From Zantedeschia hybrid cultivar (lineage: Eukaryota; Streptophyta; Magnoliopsida; Alismatales; Araceae), in the NCBI GenBank assembly GCA_030544215.1, contig JARZZO010000004.1:15736501-15800500 (forward strand): a stretch of DNA of 64,000 bases, given 5' to 3'. Of this stretch, positions 10,523 through 20,970 are shown piece by piece. Position numbers and translations under genes: made by a program. Within the stretch, counting starts at the first letter, position 1. Each line of letters starts with the position of its first letter. The notes below the pieces were generated by a model. That model made no database searches. It worked only from the letters and a program-made list of their open reading frames with translations, and was not told where the DNA came from.

Positions 10523-10738
10523 ATGTCAAAAATTCCAAAAAAAATACATATGTCAAAAATTCCAAAAAATATACATATGTCAAAAATTCCAAAAAAAATA
10601 CATATGTCAAAAATTCCAAAAAAAATACATATGTCAAAAATTCCAAAAAAATATACATATGTCAAAAATTCCAAAAAAATGCATATGTCAAAAATTCAAA
10701 AAAATATATATGTCCGAAATTAAAAAAAAAGCATATAT
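10523..10738. repeat. 27-bp minisatellite with CATATG core
   Basis: Units begin at 10523, 10550, 10577, 10604, 10631, 10659, 10685 and 10710, so the period is 27 bp for the first five and 25-28 bp after that. The unit reads ATGTCAAAAATTCC followed by a run of A and TACAT. Adjacent units create CATATG palindromes. The last copies degrade. Confidence 0.9.
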
Positions 10739-11867
10739 TTCAAAACCCAAACAAAAATGAATATTTCAAAACAACAAAAATATTTCAATTAGCATCTGCT
10801 TGTTGCATTTAGTATGTTTCATTCCTTTTATTTTCAGTGAGCATCTGTCTGCTTGCGTGTTGCATTTTTGCTTAAAGTTTGATTATTCTCATTACCTTTG
10901 TTAATAAAGGCTATGCCCCTTGACCATTTACTCAAGGAAAAGATTGATCGACCATTCACTCGGTCAGGCAAGGGGCTAAGCCTAAACAGATACTTAACAT
11001 GTTTGTTCAAGTCATATACAGGACACAAGTCTTGAAAAGAGTTGGAATTCGAATAGAGAACAACCAGAAACCTGTTTCTGTGAGTAAAAGGCATCGAGGA
11101 GCACTGCCGCGTTTCAATGTTAAATGGCGTCTGCTCGACACGACGCGTTTTAGCTTTTCTATGATTTACCCGAAATTTTGTGGTTTAAATTGAATACTTG
11201 TTTGGAATTATTAATGATTTTGATTGCAGGAAATCAGAGAATTCAAAAGCTCAAGAAAATCCCATTGTGGAGTTTATGAAGTCTCGACCGTGGCTAAAAA
11301 GACGGTTATTTCTATCCTTGTACTTTTCCATGTAAATCATTTGCATTACTATATGTTAAATATTTATTAGAGTATATCAAGGACTTTGTGGTTTTGATGA
11401 AACTGGAATTTGAGTTCCCCTACAACAAAAACAATGATAATTCCAGAGAATTCTTAATTGCACGGATAAGCCGTTGGATTGTTAATTAGTGAGGACGATG
11501 GTTCCATTTTTGTGAAACGGTGCGTGGATAAACGAGCTTCGGCTTAGCACTGAATTACAAGAATTGGTATCTTGACTCATTAATGACAATTTAACAATAT
11601 TATCCTTGATTAATTTATATTTTATTTGACTTTATATTTTTCTTTTAGCCCAGCATGCATCATGTAGGATTTTGAAATCATTGTGATAAGGATTAATTAC
11701 TGATTAAGTTTCAGACCATTAAATCAAATAATCCAAACATGATATGAAATATTCTATTCTGAATTGAGTATCTTGATTATCTTTGAGGTTCGCTTGAAGA
11801 TATCCTTAGAATTCTATCCTTTCTTGGATTCTTTATCCAATATTCTTATTTTCTTTTAAGATCCATC

Positions 11868-11963
11868 ATGGCTGCAGCACGTCCACATTGGCTGGCAAAT
11901 GCTCCCTATGATGAAACCTACAGTGTCTACGACCTGGGGTACTTCCCACTCCGAGGAAGTTGA
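11868..11963 (+). CDS. Possible 31-residue ORF in the Tat 3' region
   Basis: An ATG-initiated ORF of 31 codons ends in TGA (11961-11963). The peptide contains PHWLANAPYDE and YDLGYFPLRG and has no membrane or known functional motif. It stands out because the surrounding kilobase has no other sensible coding content and it lies a few hundred bases before the LTR. I recall similar short tyrosine-rich peptides in 3' parts of other Tat elements, but this is unverified. It may be chance. Confidence 0.3.
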   Translation: MAAARPHWLANAPYDETYSVYDLGYFPLRGS

Positions 11964-12360
11964 TCGACTTTATTTTATTTTCTTGTCTACCTCATCCAGA
12001 CATGATTGATTCCATTGATTTCCTTGAGCTATCTTTATTGATAATTTTGAAAAAAATTCCAATCATGTGATGTTAAGAGCATGTCTCATCACACCTTGGC
12101 ATCACCTTTTCAGTATATTCCATTTCATTTCACTCTCTTGCAAAGACGATGCCAAGGTGAGGCAGCTATAGACACGCTAATTTTGACGTCATTTTGAGTA
12201 AATTTCATATCATATAATAATGCCTCAGAATGGTCTGATATTTAATTATTGATTGATTTTTATTGATCTTTTTGAGTGTCGGGTTTAACAGACATGTTTA
12301 AGTTAATCAATTAAATTGATTTTAGCTCAAATTTCAGTTAAAATATGAAGAAATCTAAAA

Positions 12361-12652
12361 GACGTCTAGACACAGATGCTATTTAGAGTTTATTCTTATT
12401 TTAACGTTTAAATTTGAATTTTAATCAATTGATTAATTAGCTAAAAGGCGTCTGTAAGGCACGACGCGTTTTAGGTTTCCTAGGCTATTTTTAACTTCTC
12501 TTCCGGATGTTTATCGTTATCTTAATCAGTGTAAAAGACGTCTACACATGTAGACGCGTTTTACTTGATAAAGATAAAGATAAGTTTTTCGGGTGTTTAT
12601 CCTTATCTTTAATTAATATGAAAGGCGTCATCCTATGTGGACGCGTTTTAGA
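12361..12652. repeat. Four GGCGTC/GACGTC-N10-GACGCG dyads in the Tat LTR
   Basis: Dyads lie at about 12361 (degenerate), 12447, 12537 and 12624. The last three have left arms GGCGTC or GACGTC and right arm GACGCGTTTTA, with exactly 10 nt between. Spacers are unrelated in sequence. The same design appears in family A LTRs, although the surrounding LTR sequences do not align. Confidence 0.8.
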
Positions 12653-12748
12653 TAATTACAGATAAAGATGAATTAATCAGTATTTATCTGTTGGTTAAGA
12701 TGGATAAATCTTAAGTTTTTCCTTGTTAATCACAGACGCAGAAAAGGT

Positions 12749-12757
12749 CTATAAATA
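12749..12757 (+). promoter_or_regulatory. TATA box of the Tat LTR
   Basis: CTATAAATA lies about 580 bp into the LTR, directly after the dyad array. It is a good match to plant TATA boxes and sits where the U3 promoter of an LTR is expected. Confidence 0.6.
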
Positions 12758-13489
12758 CCTTACATGTTGAAGAGTAAAAAAGTTAAGCGTGATCTTGAGT
12801 GAAGAGTAATCTTGAGTTAATTGAGCGATAGCGAATTGAAGATCGGAGCAACGACGTCAAACGCCGAAGCGCTGCTGTTTCCAGAAGTCGGCGTCCATTC
12901 TTCGTCCAATTCAAGGCTTCATCCAGTCGGCATAAGTGTTTCATTTCTGCATTTTCATTTTCATCTTCATTGATCTTGCATTCTTCATCATCACTTCATG
13001 CAACACACACAACAACACTACATTCTTTAAAAAAAAAACCTATTTGATTAAGGGGTTTGGAAAAGCCATCCCAACAAGTAAGTTCTATGTTTAGTTGTAT
13101 GTTTAACATCATGATTAGAATAGATACTACTCTTGCTTAAAGTTCTCATCATTGTTTTCTTCATTTCTTTTCTTTCTATTTCTACTGCACTCAACAAAAG
13201 GAGAATCAAAAGGAGTAAATCAAGCACAAAGTCACAAAAATCTCTGGACGATCCTCAACCTCAACTCCAAATTCAACAGCAAGAACAAAGAACAAGGAAA
13301 TGGCTCTCTTTCTTCAGCCGGCTGAAGGAGGGGAATCAAGGACTCAACATCTTCCGCGTTCAAACAGGTAGGCGATCATACTCTCTTTTGAAACTTTTAA
13401 GTCAAAAGTTTCTGGCGATCATTGCACGTAGTTACTGTTTTTAATAGGTTTATTTTGCACCTAAATAATATAGATTTTTCATGCTAATC

Positions 13490-13827
13490 ACACTGTCATT
13501 CTAAGCACCTACACTAGACAGACACCTATTAGCTGACATGATGGGGCCGTACTCTGACAGAAACTCTGAAACGCGTCGTCCATCCAAGACGCCGTTCAGA
13601 TGACATGACCGGGGCCGTACTCTTGCGGCCCAAAGCCAGCCTACGTGGCTCCCACGTGGCACAACAGCAACCCAGCTAAATGGCGTCCACATAGCAAGAC
13701 GCCATTCTAAAGGCGTCGTGCACCCCATACGTCGTTTAGAAGGCACACCCCAGACCCATCAGGGCCCAAACTAGGGGGTCCGGCCCGAAACCGACCCGAT
13801 AATTGAACCCGAATCCTCAATCCTTAC
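13490..13827 (-). mobile_element. Fragment of a family A LTR (first about 340 bp)
   Basis: The sequence parallels 24420-24840: a CCGTACTCTTGCGGCCC block, CCACGTGGC-type repeats, three dyads (13568, 13683, 13712) and an end reading CCTCAATCCTTAC. It lacks the final A of the LTR terminus and stops abruptly against copia-derived DNA. Only the terminal part of the LTR is present. Confidence 0.7.
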
Positions 13828-15397
13828 TGTAGGAGGTAATAAAACTAGAAGATGTTCTAACTCACACATTAACACAAGATTATTAGATAATTTTCGTATG
13901 TTTGGAACCGTTCATAACACACATTAGAGAGCATCATATATTTTGAGATTATCTCAATGGCTAGTTTGATTTGTTTGACATATCAGAGATAGCAGAATGA
14001 GAAGAGCTCAAAGCTATGGATCATGATCCTAAATCTATGAGGAAACTCTCTATCATAATTACAACTTTTAAATTGACAAGATGTTAAGAGTTCTAAGCTA
14101 TAGTCCATAACACCTATTAAGTTCGGAACTTGATAGTATTACTTGAGAGTATTGTACCTCTCAGAAATAAGTAAATCTTTAGAATGAAGATTAGTACAAA
14201 TGGACTACTTCAAACTTATATGGTAATCTAAATGAAATGGTCATGGTCAAAATGTTGACTTGGACAAGTTTTCCTCAAAGGTTACAAAAATAAGTTTATT
14301 AGAATCTTACTTGTCAATACTGCCTGTCATGATGATGAGATGGCAATTGGATATTAAAAGAATTTCTTCAATGTGATTAAGGAAGAGGTGTATATGATAC
14401 AATTTTAAAACTTTTAGAATATTCAGGAAGCAAGTTGTGATTCAAATATTATTTTAGAATCAAACTAAAGCTTCCCAAAGTTGCAATAAGAGTTTTGATT
14501 TAATGGTCAAACACTCAGTGATCATTAAGAATGATCATGAATTGTGTGTGTACAAGAAGGTCAGTGGGAGCACAGTCACATTAGTAATACTTTGTGATAA
14601 TAACATCAAAGTCATTGAAAATGACATCAGGATGTTATTATCAGTAAAAGTATTATTATTCATATTCTTCTTCATAATAGGTTTGGATACAACATCCTGC
14701 GTATTGAGAATACGGATCTATTAATATAGATCGATGAGGATGTTACCTTAACTGTATGTCAAAATGTTTGACATAAATTCCATAATAAATCTTAATTGTT
14801 AAGATATGAAATTTGTTTCTTTAAGGAAAGGTTTTATAAATGATACAAGATAACTTTGATAGAATGAGTGAAACATATCACTAAGTACTTGAGAAGTGCT
14901 AAGGATACACTCCTGTATATGGAGATGATGATTTGAAACAATGAGTCATATTGACTCAAATTTCAAATCAAGCATGGGTTTAACCTTCTAATAAGAAAAG
15001 AAGGGATTTGAAGGGTTCCAATCCAGAACTCGATATTAAGATGACGACATTAATAAGTGATACTGTTATTGGAACAGTATGGATGAAAGAGTTCATCCTT
15101 GAACTAAACGTAGTTCTAAAAGGTTTTCGATCTCGTCCTGTTGTTGTAGGACAATAGTGGGAGCAATCAATTTTGTGGTTGAGCCATGGTCTCATCAGAA
15201 GTTGTAGAACATTTTGAGTATCTGTCACAAGTCCAGAGACAAAGAATTAAAAGGAAATAACGTAATGAAAATTATTCAATTTATGAATGATTTAGCAGAT
15301 CCCGAACTAAGCCTTAGTCACAGATTTGATGTGAGCATTACTTAGATTTGATGGATATTAAATGCGAAGATGATTGGCTTGAGTCCAAGTGGGAGAT
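13828..15397 (+). pseudogene. Decayed Ty1/copia pol: RT C-terminal half and RNase H
   Basis: Heavily mutated, with many stops. A recognisable RT segment is at about 14540-14650: CVYKKVSGST, then a line corresponding to the copia YVDD box that now reads LCDNN, so the catalytic aspartates are lost. A KYLR-like motif follows near 14885, and an RNase H stretch at about 15080-15240 (WMKEFILELN). It ends in the polypurine tract AAGTGGGAGAT (15387-15397) directly before the LTR. The upstream half of the element (gag, protease, integrase) is missing. Confidence 0.65.
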
Positions 15398-16983
15398 TGA
15401 TAGATATAGGTGGCCTCCAAGCCAATCACGAGGCACCTATTTCAATCTGATTCAATAATAAATGGCATATATATAATTCATTATGTAGATTGACGTGTTT
15501 ATTATTATTGCGCATAATAAAGTCCATGAATGTGTGCAATGGTCATCGGATTATGATGAGATCAAATAATGAGACCGATGACCTTTAAACACATATTCTG
15601 AATTATTCTTAGTTGTAAGATGTTTGAAGAGGACATCAAACATCCGGTAAGACTAGTATATGTTATTCCATCTCATATAATGAAGGTGACTGATCTCGTT
15701 AGTCATATGTGTGGAGACACAATGGTGAACCTGTAGGTGCTCATTGGGGAATGAGTTCACTGAACTGATCTGATATGAATCGCCCAATGGTAATTTACCT
15801 AACTGTCAACCGGCTTAATTCATTGTCACAGTGGCGTGGTTGGTCCTTAGACTTGAGACACCAAAGACACCTTGTAGGTGGACTTCTGGGTTTTGACCTT
15901 GGCTTACGAATCCCTATCCACGGGATTTTTAATAGTTAAGGATTGGGTCCATCGGAAGACCTTCGAAGGTAATTGTGTATTCAATAGAAGATCGTTCGCT
16001 CTCAGGAAATTGGAGAGAGGATGCTCTAGAATAGATCCGCAGGAGTCTCTGGCAAGAGCAGACACAATATCAGAAAATGTGTTTTCGGATATTGTACAGC
16101 GGAGTCTGATTCAAGTGAGTTGACTATCTAAGGTTTGACAGTTGACCATACACTAGGTTAACTCGAGAGCATTGTGCGAACGAAGGATTATAGCCATGCG
16201 ATAACTGTGGACAGACAGGTTCCATGAGTGGGTTGCTGAACCCCATTACCTTCCGAGATCATGTGGTGTTTCTTGGCACCCAACTTGATCGGAAGTCCGA
16301 CTGAATTTTACATGAGATGTTAATTCGGTTAAGTAATTAATTAATATCTAGATATTAATTAATCACAATAAGTTAGTAACTAGTTATTGGACTTAACGGG
16401 CTAGAAACCGGATTGGTTAATTGGCCTAGAGGGTCATACGCAAACAGATTCTCAGTCGGTGGTACTTAAGTGGGATTTATATTAACTTGGAGAGTTTTAT
16501 GAAAAGTTGTGCCGACTTAATATATATATATTAACTTGGAGAAACCCTGGGCCAAGCTCCTGGAGCTCTCAAGGCTGGCCGTCCCCCTCTCTCTCTCCTC
16601 CTCCTCTGGGCACCCCGTTTGAGGCGCTGGGAGACTTTCCATCTCCGCCGCGCGCATTTTCGAGAGTCGGAAATTCTCATCCGGATGATCTAGACATGGT
16701 TGCGGCAAGGATTCTTCAGTGAGCGAGCTGATCTGGATGAGGGATCAAGGATGAACCACCGCGGAGGATCGCGTGGATACTGCTAGAGGCCGGACGCTTG
16801 TGCGGCTAGCGGCATCGCCTCGACAGAACCGAAACGGTCGCGAATTCGAATCTGCGCAAGGAGATGCGATCATAACCTCGATTTTCGGTTTTAGTTTTTG
16901 TTATGAATCGAATCAACGGGCATCGGGCGGGTATTTTATTGTTGCTTCCGCTGCGTTCGTCGTGCCCCGCTTGGATCCCAACA
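15398..16983 (+). mobile_element. 3' LTR of the decayed copia element
   Basis: It starts TGATAGATATAGG after a polypurine tract and ends CCCAACA, followed by TTTTCTGGCATGG, which resembles the initiator-tRNA primer site context usually found after a 5' LTR. Length is about 1.59 kb. A TTAATATATATATATTAA palindrome lies at 16518-16533 and the flanking ATATTAACTTGGAGA is duplicated (16479, 16527). No second LTR of this family occurs in the window. Confidence 0.6.
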
Positions 16984-17871
16984 TTTTCTGGCATGGTTTT
17001 TCTCTTGGAGAGTCTCTTAGAGTTCTTGGAGTAGTCCTTCATATTGCGATCCTTCTTCTTGTGTTGAGGACAGTCAGTCCTTAGGTGTCCATATTTTTTG
17101 CACTTGTAGTAGGTGGATTCTTGCTTTTTATCCTTTTTGTATCCTTTCCTGATGTACCTGTCATTGGATCCTCTTTGAGGTTTCTTCTTCTTCTTCTTCA
17201 GAATTTGTTGCGTTTCTTCATCATTTTCTTTATTTTCTTCTTCACATGTGGTTTCATCTGAACTTGGGATGCTTGTCTTGAGAGCTGTGAAATCTTTCTT
17301 TTTAGAGGTGCTTTTACCTAGCCTTTCCATATTTATCTCAAGGGTCATAAGGGATCCAATGAGTTTTTCAAGGTTGAGACAATTGAGGCCATTTGCTTCC
17401 TCAATTGCTATTACCTTAGGAGTCCATTAGCTTGAGAGAGACCTTAGAACTTATTAAGTCTCCACTGCTGTACTTCTTTTCAAGAGCTATCAGCCCATTT
17501 GTAATGTCTGTGAATCTGTCGTATATATGGGCAATGGCTTTAGAAGGCTCCATATTGAACCTCTCATATTGAATAACTAGGATGTCTATCCTAGTTTCCT
17601 TCACTTTATCAGTTCCTTCAAAAGTTAGCTCTAATTTCTTCCACATGTCTTGTGCTAATCTATAGGTAGAAATCTAGTTGAACTCTTTCTTTCCAAGTGC
17701 ACAACATAGTATATTTTTGGTCTTGTTATTTAAAGAAATTAAATGCTCGTCATTATCAGTCCATCTTTCTATAAGAACATGAATGATGTTGTCACCATCT
17801 TCAAACACACTCCATATGTATAGGTCAAAACCCTTAAGGAAGTACTCTGTATATATAGGCTCTGGTAGCAT
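16984..17871 (-). pseudogene. Copia-type gag (UBN2-like), minus strand, broken
   Basis: Read on the minus strand from an ATG at 17871, this has the plant copia gag core: FLKGFDLYIWSV, then MWKKLELTFEGTDKVKETRI, then FTDITNGLIALEKKY and SLMTLEINMERL. A lysine-rich tail and a CCHC knuckle follow in which the first Cys is Tyr (YYKCKKYGHLRTDC). Stops occur near 17672 and 17412, so at least three pieces are needed. Gag would form the particle that holds element RNA. The reading ends exactly where the plus-strand copia LTR ends, so the rest of this element has been lost at that junction. Confidence 0.7.
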
Positions 17872-18137
17872 TTATTGCCCAGCTATGTATAACCTAGAGG
17901 GGAGTGAATGGATGTTTAAAAAAATAAAATTAAAAATTAACTAGAATGAAATGTGAAATTAAAAGTTAATTGGACATAAAGAGGAAGAGACAAAGAACAA
18001 ACACACAATGAACATAGAGATTTATATTGGTTTAGTCTTTCCAAACCTATATCTAGTCCCCAAGCAACCTCTTAGGATTTTCACTACACAAGGTATAAAC
18101 CCCTTGCCGGTTATACAACAACACCCTACACTCCAGG

Positions 18138-18281
18138 AGGTCTTTCCTTCAGTGAAAGAGGAACAAGCCATCCTACATGCCAGGCAGGTCTTTCCTTTCA
18201 ACAAAGGGGAAAAGATCACTCTGCACGCCGGGCAAATCTTCTCTTCCAAAGCCAGGAACATGAACACAGCAAGTACAATAT
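18138..18281. repeat. Three-fold 48-bp repeat in the LTR
   Basis: AGGTCTTTCC-like starts occur at 18138, 18186 and 18234. Each unit carries a pyrimidine arm (CTTTCC) and a purine arm (GAAAG or GGAAAAG) separated by a few bases. A comparable three-unit block lies at 60118-60242 in another LTR-like sequence. Confidence 0.6.
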
Positions 18282-19079
18282 ATGAGGTGTACAGAAATGC
18301 CTCTTGATAGGCTGATATACACTGTAATCAAGACTAAGAGTTGTTGTAATAAAAATAGAATGCTTGATCTTGCTGAAGGCCCAAAAGCTAGACGTGTATA
18401 AATGAACTTGAAGCTCTCTCTCTCAGACTACCTCTTGAATATGAACAATGCTCTTTCAGATGTAGTAATGAAAGCCTTCTTCTTTTTGGTTGGATTCTCT
18501 TTCCTTTTCATCTAAATCTCTCTATATCTCAATTGTGTCTTCCTTGTGTTCTTCACACCCTTCTCTTACTGAAGCTTCAAATTGCAGTAAATAAACTGTC
18601 CTCAAAATTTGTCGATTAGACAGCAAAACAAGATATGTTAGAAAGCAAGTCAGGATCTGTTAGACGAAGGCTTCCCACTGAGTGTAATGTTTGAATTTCT
18701 TCAAATAAATAAGAGTTTTTCCACTGTCCAGAAGCTTCTTATTGATCAGGTACATGTAGTCTAGAGCACTCAGGTACAACCTTAGACTGGTTGGTGAACT
18801 TCATGTCAAGAGCGTGAAAAGGAAGATTAAACCAAAAGACAGGTAGGCTTTTTCTGCCTAGTCTGTCAGGGTAGCATGAAATCCAATATAAAAGTAGTCT
18901 AGGAAGTTGAACAGTTCAACAAAGATGTCAAGAAATAAGTGTAGACATCATCGGATGTTGACAATACAAAATAGAAAGAATGTATGCACAATAGTCAACA
19001 AAAGTATTATATAGATCTAGTCTGACATATCACAAGATTCGTTAGAGAGAAAGTACATATGAAAGCCTTTTGATTTGAA

Positions 19080-20060
19080 TAGTAATTGTTTAAGTAAATT
19101 GATTAAAAGTACAGTTAAGTCACAGGCGCTTGTTAAAGACTGTTTAATTGAAGGTATTTATGAAAGTTAATCGATTTGAGATCATAAGGACAATCGAAGT
19201 TCAGTTCAAGTCTCAGAATTGATTAATCATAAGATGACAATCATCGTTTAAACACGAGAGTCATCGATTAATTATATAACAGTAATTGAAGATATAGAGT
19301 TAACATAATAATCGATTTGATTAGCAATCACAATGTCGCTCGATAAGATTAATTGATTGATCGGTAAAGACAATTGAAGTATAAACATGATAACCTATTA
19401 TGAAACTGTTAGAACTAATCGATTAGATAGTTATCAATAATCAAAGTGAGAACTCGATAATTGATTAGAGTTCTAACATCAATTTAAGTCGAAAGTCAAT
19501 CAAATAATCTATTATAAATATATTGATAATCGAAGTGTAAAACCCGATAATCGATTATGCAGTTGTTAGAACTAATCAATTAGATAGTTATCAATAATCG
19601 CAGTGAGGATTCAATAATCGATTAGAGTTTTAACATCAATCGAAGTCAAAACTCAATCACATAATCGATTATAAGTATATCATAATCGAAGTGTAAAACT
19701 CAGTAATCGATTAAATAGTTCTCAATAATCGAAGTAAGGACTCACTAATTGATTAGAATTCTAACTTTGATCTAAATCAAAACTCAATTACTTAAGCGAT
19801 AAAAAGTATATCGATGATCGAAGTGAACTGGTTAATCGAAGTTGCGACTAAACACTTAATCGATTAGACTATAATCGAAACTGATAACTAATAAAAGCTT
19901 CACGTAATCCATTAAAGACATGGAATCAAAATGAAAATAGAATCGATTAACTTAGACAATATGTGAAACCAAAACGTTAATCGATTAACAATAAAGGCTT
20001 AACCGATTTATTAGCTAAAGTCCATAATCAAAGGATCATAGAACTCTTGAAATCGACTAA
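19080..20060. repeat. AATCGATT motif array with higher-order repeat
   Basis: Dozens of full or partial AATCGATTA / TAATCGAAG motifs are spaced about 20-25 nt apart. The segment from 19408 (GTTAGAACTAATC) recurs about 157 bp later at 19565, and a third, shorter relative starts near 19709. This shows amplification of multi-motif blocks. Confidence 0.8.
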
Positions 20061-20154
20061 GTATAGAACTGAACATATAACCATGAAATTGATAGCATAA
20101 AAATACATTCAATTAAGCTATCAAAATAAATGTAGATATTTTTTATTACTAACA

Positions 20155-20722
20155 TTTCCATTGTTGGTTATCACTAAAATATAGGAGTAAAATAAAGACA
20201 CAAATTGCTCAACAGCTCCCACGTCTCTATTGAAGGCGGGATTCTACACAGTGGTGGTTTTGGAGAAGTAGGAGGCCGATATTCAGATAAGCTCGGCTGA
20301 GGGTGATGCTTGGGCTGTGATCGTAAAGGCAAAGAGGCTCTGTCAAGAGCTCGGTGCTTCTCAATTGCATGCTGAAAGAATGGAGTAGTTCTGGTAGTCT
20401 CTTTGCCAAGAGTTGGAGGTCTTTTGATCAGAGCATGCCTTTGAGCATCATCGATCAGTCTCCTGACTTGGATTGCAGTCGGGCGGTCTATAGAATTGGC
20501 TTACAGTGGAGATGCATAGCCACCAAGAGGCTCAGGTGATTATATTCTGCAGATCGATTATGAGGACGAGCTTGGACAAAGCAGTAGTTGTATCTCTTCC
20601 TTGTTTTGTTCGTGTTTGCACTTATGGCATAATGAAATGAAGAGTATGTTATGACTAACAATGTTTGCACTTCATGATTTTAATACCCATCAAAATGCCC
20701 TTAGTTTTGGGATAGTATTTTA
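20155..20722. other. Unassigned sequence between copia elements
   Basis: Moderate GC with short coding-like stretches (for example RLCQELGASQLHAE near 20335) but no sustained frame. It may be a decayed gene or transposon fragment. It forms the left flank of the copia insertion at 20723. Confidence 0.4.
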
Positions 20723-20888
20723 TGTTGATATATATACAGTAGCTAGATTTAGTATGCTCTAGATTTAGTATGTACAACTTGTTAGGCATGCTGGCCTCTT
20801 GCCATATTATGAGATCTTGTACTTGTATATATAAATGTTCAATACAATGGAGAAATCATACACTTTCTTCAATTGGTTATTTGTAACA
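20723..20888 (+). repeat. 5' LTR of the short-LTR copia element
   Basis: It begins TGTTGATATATATAC and ends TTTGTAACA, followed at once by the primer site TGGTATCAGAGCT. The 3' partner is 28386-28551. Confidence 0.9.
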
Positions 20889-20901
20889 TGGTATCAGAGC
20901 T
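20889..20901 (+). promoter_or_regulatory. Primer binding site (initiator tRNA-Met)
   Basis: TGGTATCAGAGCT is complementary to the 3' end of plant initiator tRNA-Met and directly abuts the LTR. It primes minus-strand cDNA synthesis. Confidence 0.9.
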
Positions 20902-20957
20902 GAACTCTAGGGTTTGGTTTTTCTCCCGTGCTTCTGCTCTTGTGTGAGTGCTCGCTG

Positions 20958-20970
20958 TGGTATCAGAGCT
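20958..20970 (+). repeat. Second copy of the primer-binding-site sequence
   Basis: An identical TGGTATCAGAGCT recurs 69 bp downstream of the functional position. The following base differs from the first copy. It may come from a local duplication or a template switch during reverse transcription. Confidence 0.85.

Larger units (their letters stand above)
9770..12166 (+). other. Long 3' noncoding region of the Tat element
   Basis: No coding domain is visible between integrase and the LTR, apart from a possible 31-codon ORF at 11868. A purine-rich tract with AAAATGGGGGAG at about 10071-10083 resembles an internal polypurine tract. The minisatellite at 10523-10738 lies here, as does one GGCGTC-N10-GACGCG dyad near 11125-11146. 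Long 3' noncoding tails are usual in Tat elements. Confidence 0.6.
1848..13489 (+). mobile_element. Ty3/gypsy retrotransposon, Tat lineage, 5' end disrupted
   Basis: The order gag, aspartic protease, reverse transcriptase, RNase H, second (archaeal-type) RNase H, integrase and long 3' noncoding region is characteristic of the plant Tat/Ogre/Retand group. The second RNase H domain is the diagnostic feature. The 5' LTR and primer binding site lie beyond the family A insertion and outside the window. The 3' LTR probably begins at 12167. Reading frames are broken by stops at 1882, 6271, 6472, 7222 and 9484 and by frame changes near 3413-3492, 5858-5867 and 9487-9586, so the copy is defective. The downstream boundary is uncertain: it is placed where a family A LTR fragment starts. 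Confidence 0.8.
12167..13489 (+). mobile_element. Probable 3' LTR of the Tat element
   Basis: The start is placed at TATAGACACGC, preceded by GGTGAGGCAGC. Tat LTRs typically begin TGTAGACAC after a polypurine tract, so the terminal TG has probably become TA. The block holds four GACGTC/GGCGTC-N10 dyads at about 12361-12652 and a TATA box at 12749. An R/U5-like part rich in CATTTTC/TTCATC follows. The 3' limit is not resolved. A TTCTGGCGATC at about 13409 may be a decayed primer-site-like sequence. The 103-codon ORF at 13133-13444 is not convincing. Confidence 0.55.
17876..20154 (-). mobile_element. LTR of the minus-strand copia element (about 2.28 kb)
   Basis: In minus orientation it runs from TGTTAGTAATAA (at 20154) to AGCTGGGCA (at 17876), followed by TGCTACCAGAGCC, an initiator-tRNA-like primer site just before gag. 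The half nearest gag has a GAGGGGAGTGAATGG motif and a 48-bp repeat. The other half is an AATCGATT array. Only one LTR copy is present. Confidence 0.6.

Noticed and set aside
19080..20060. CRISPR-like array
   Set aside because: The spacing is irregular, the repeat is a short palindrome, and the sequence is plant LTR DNA.
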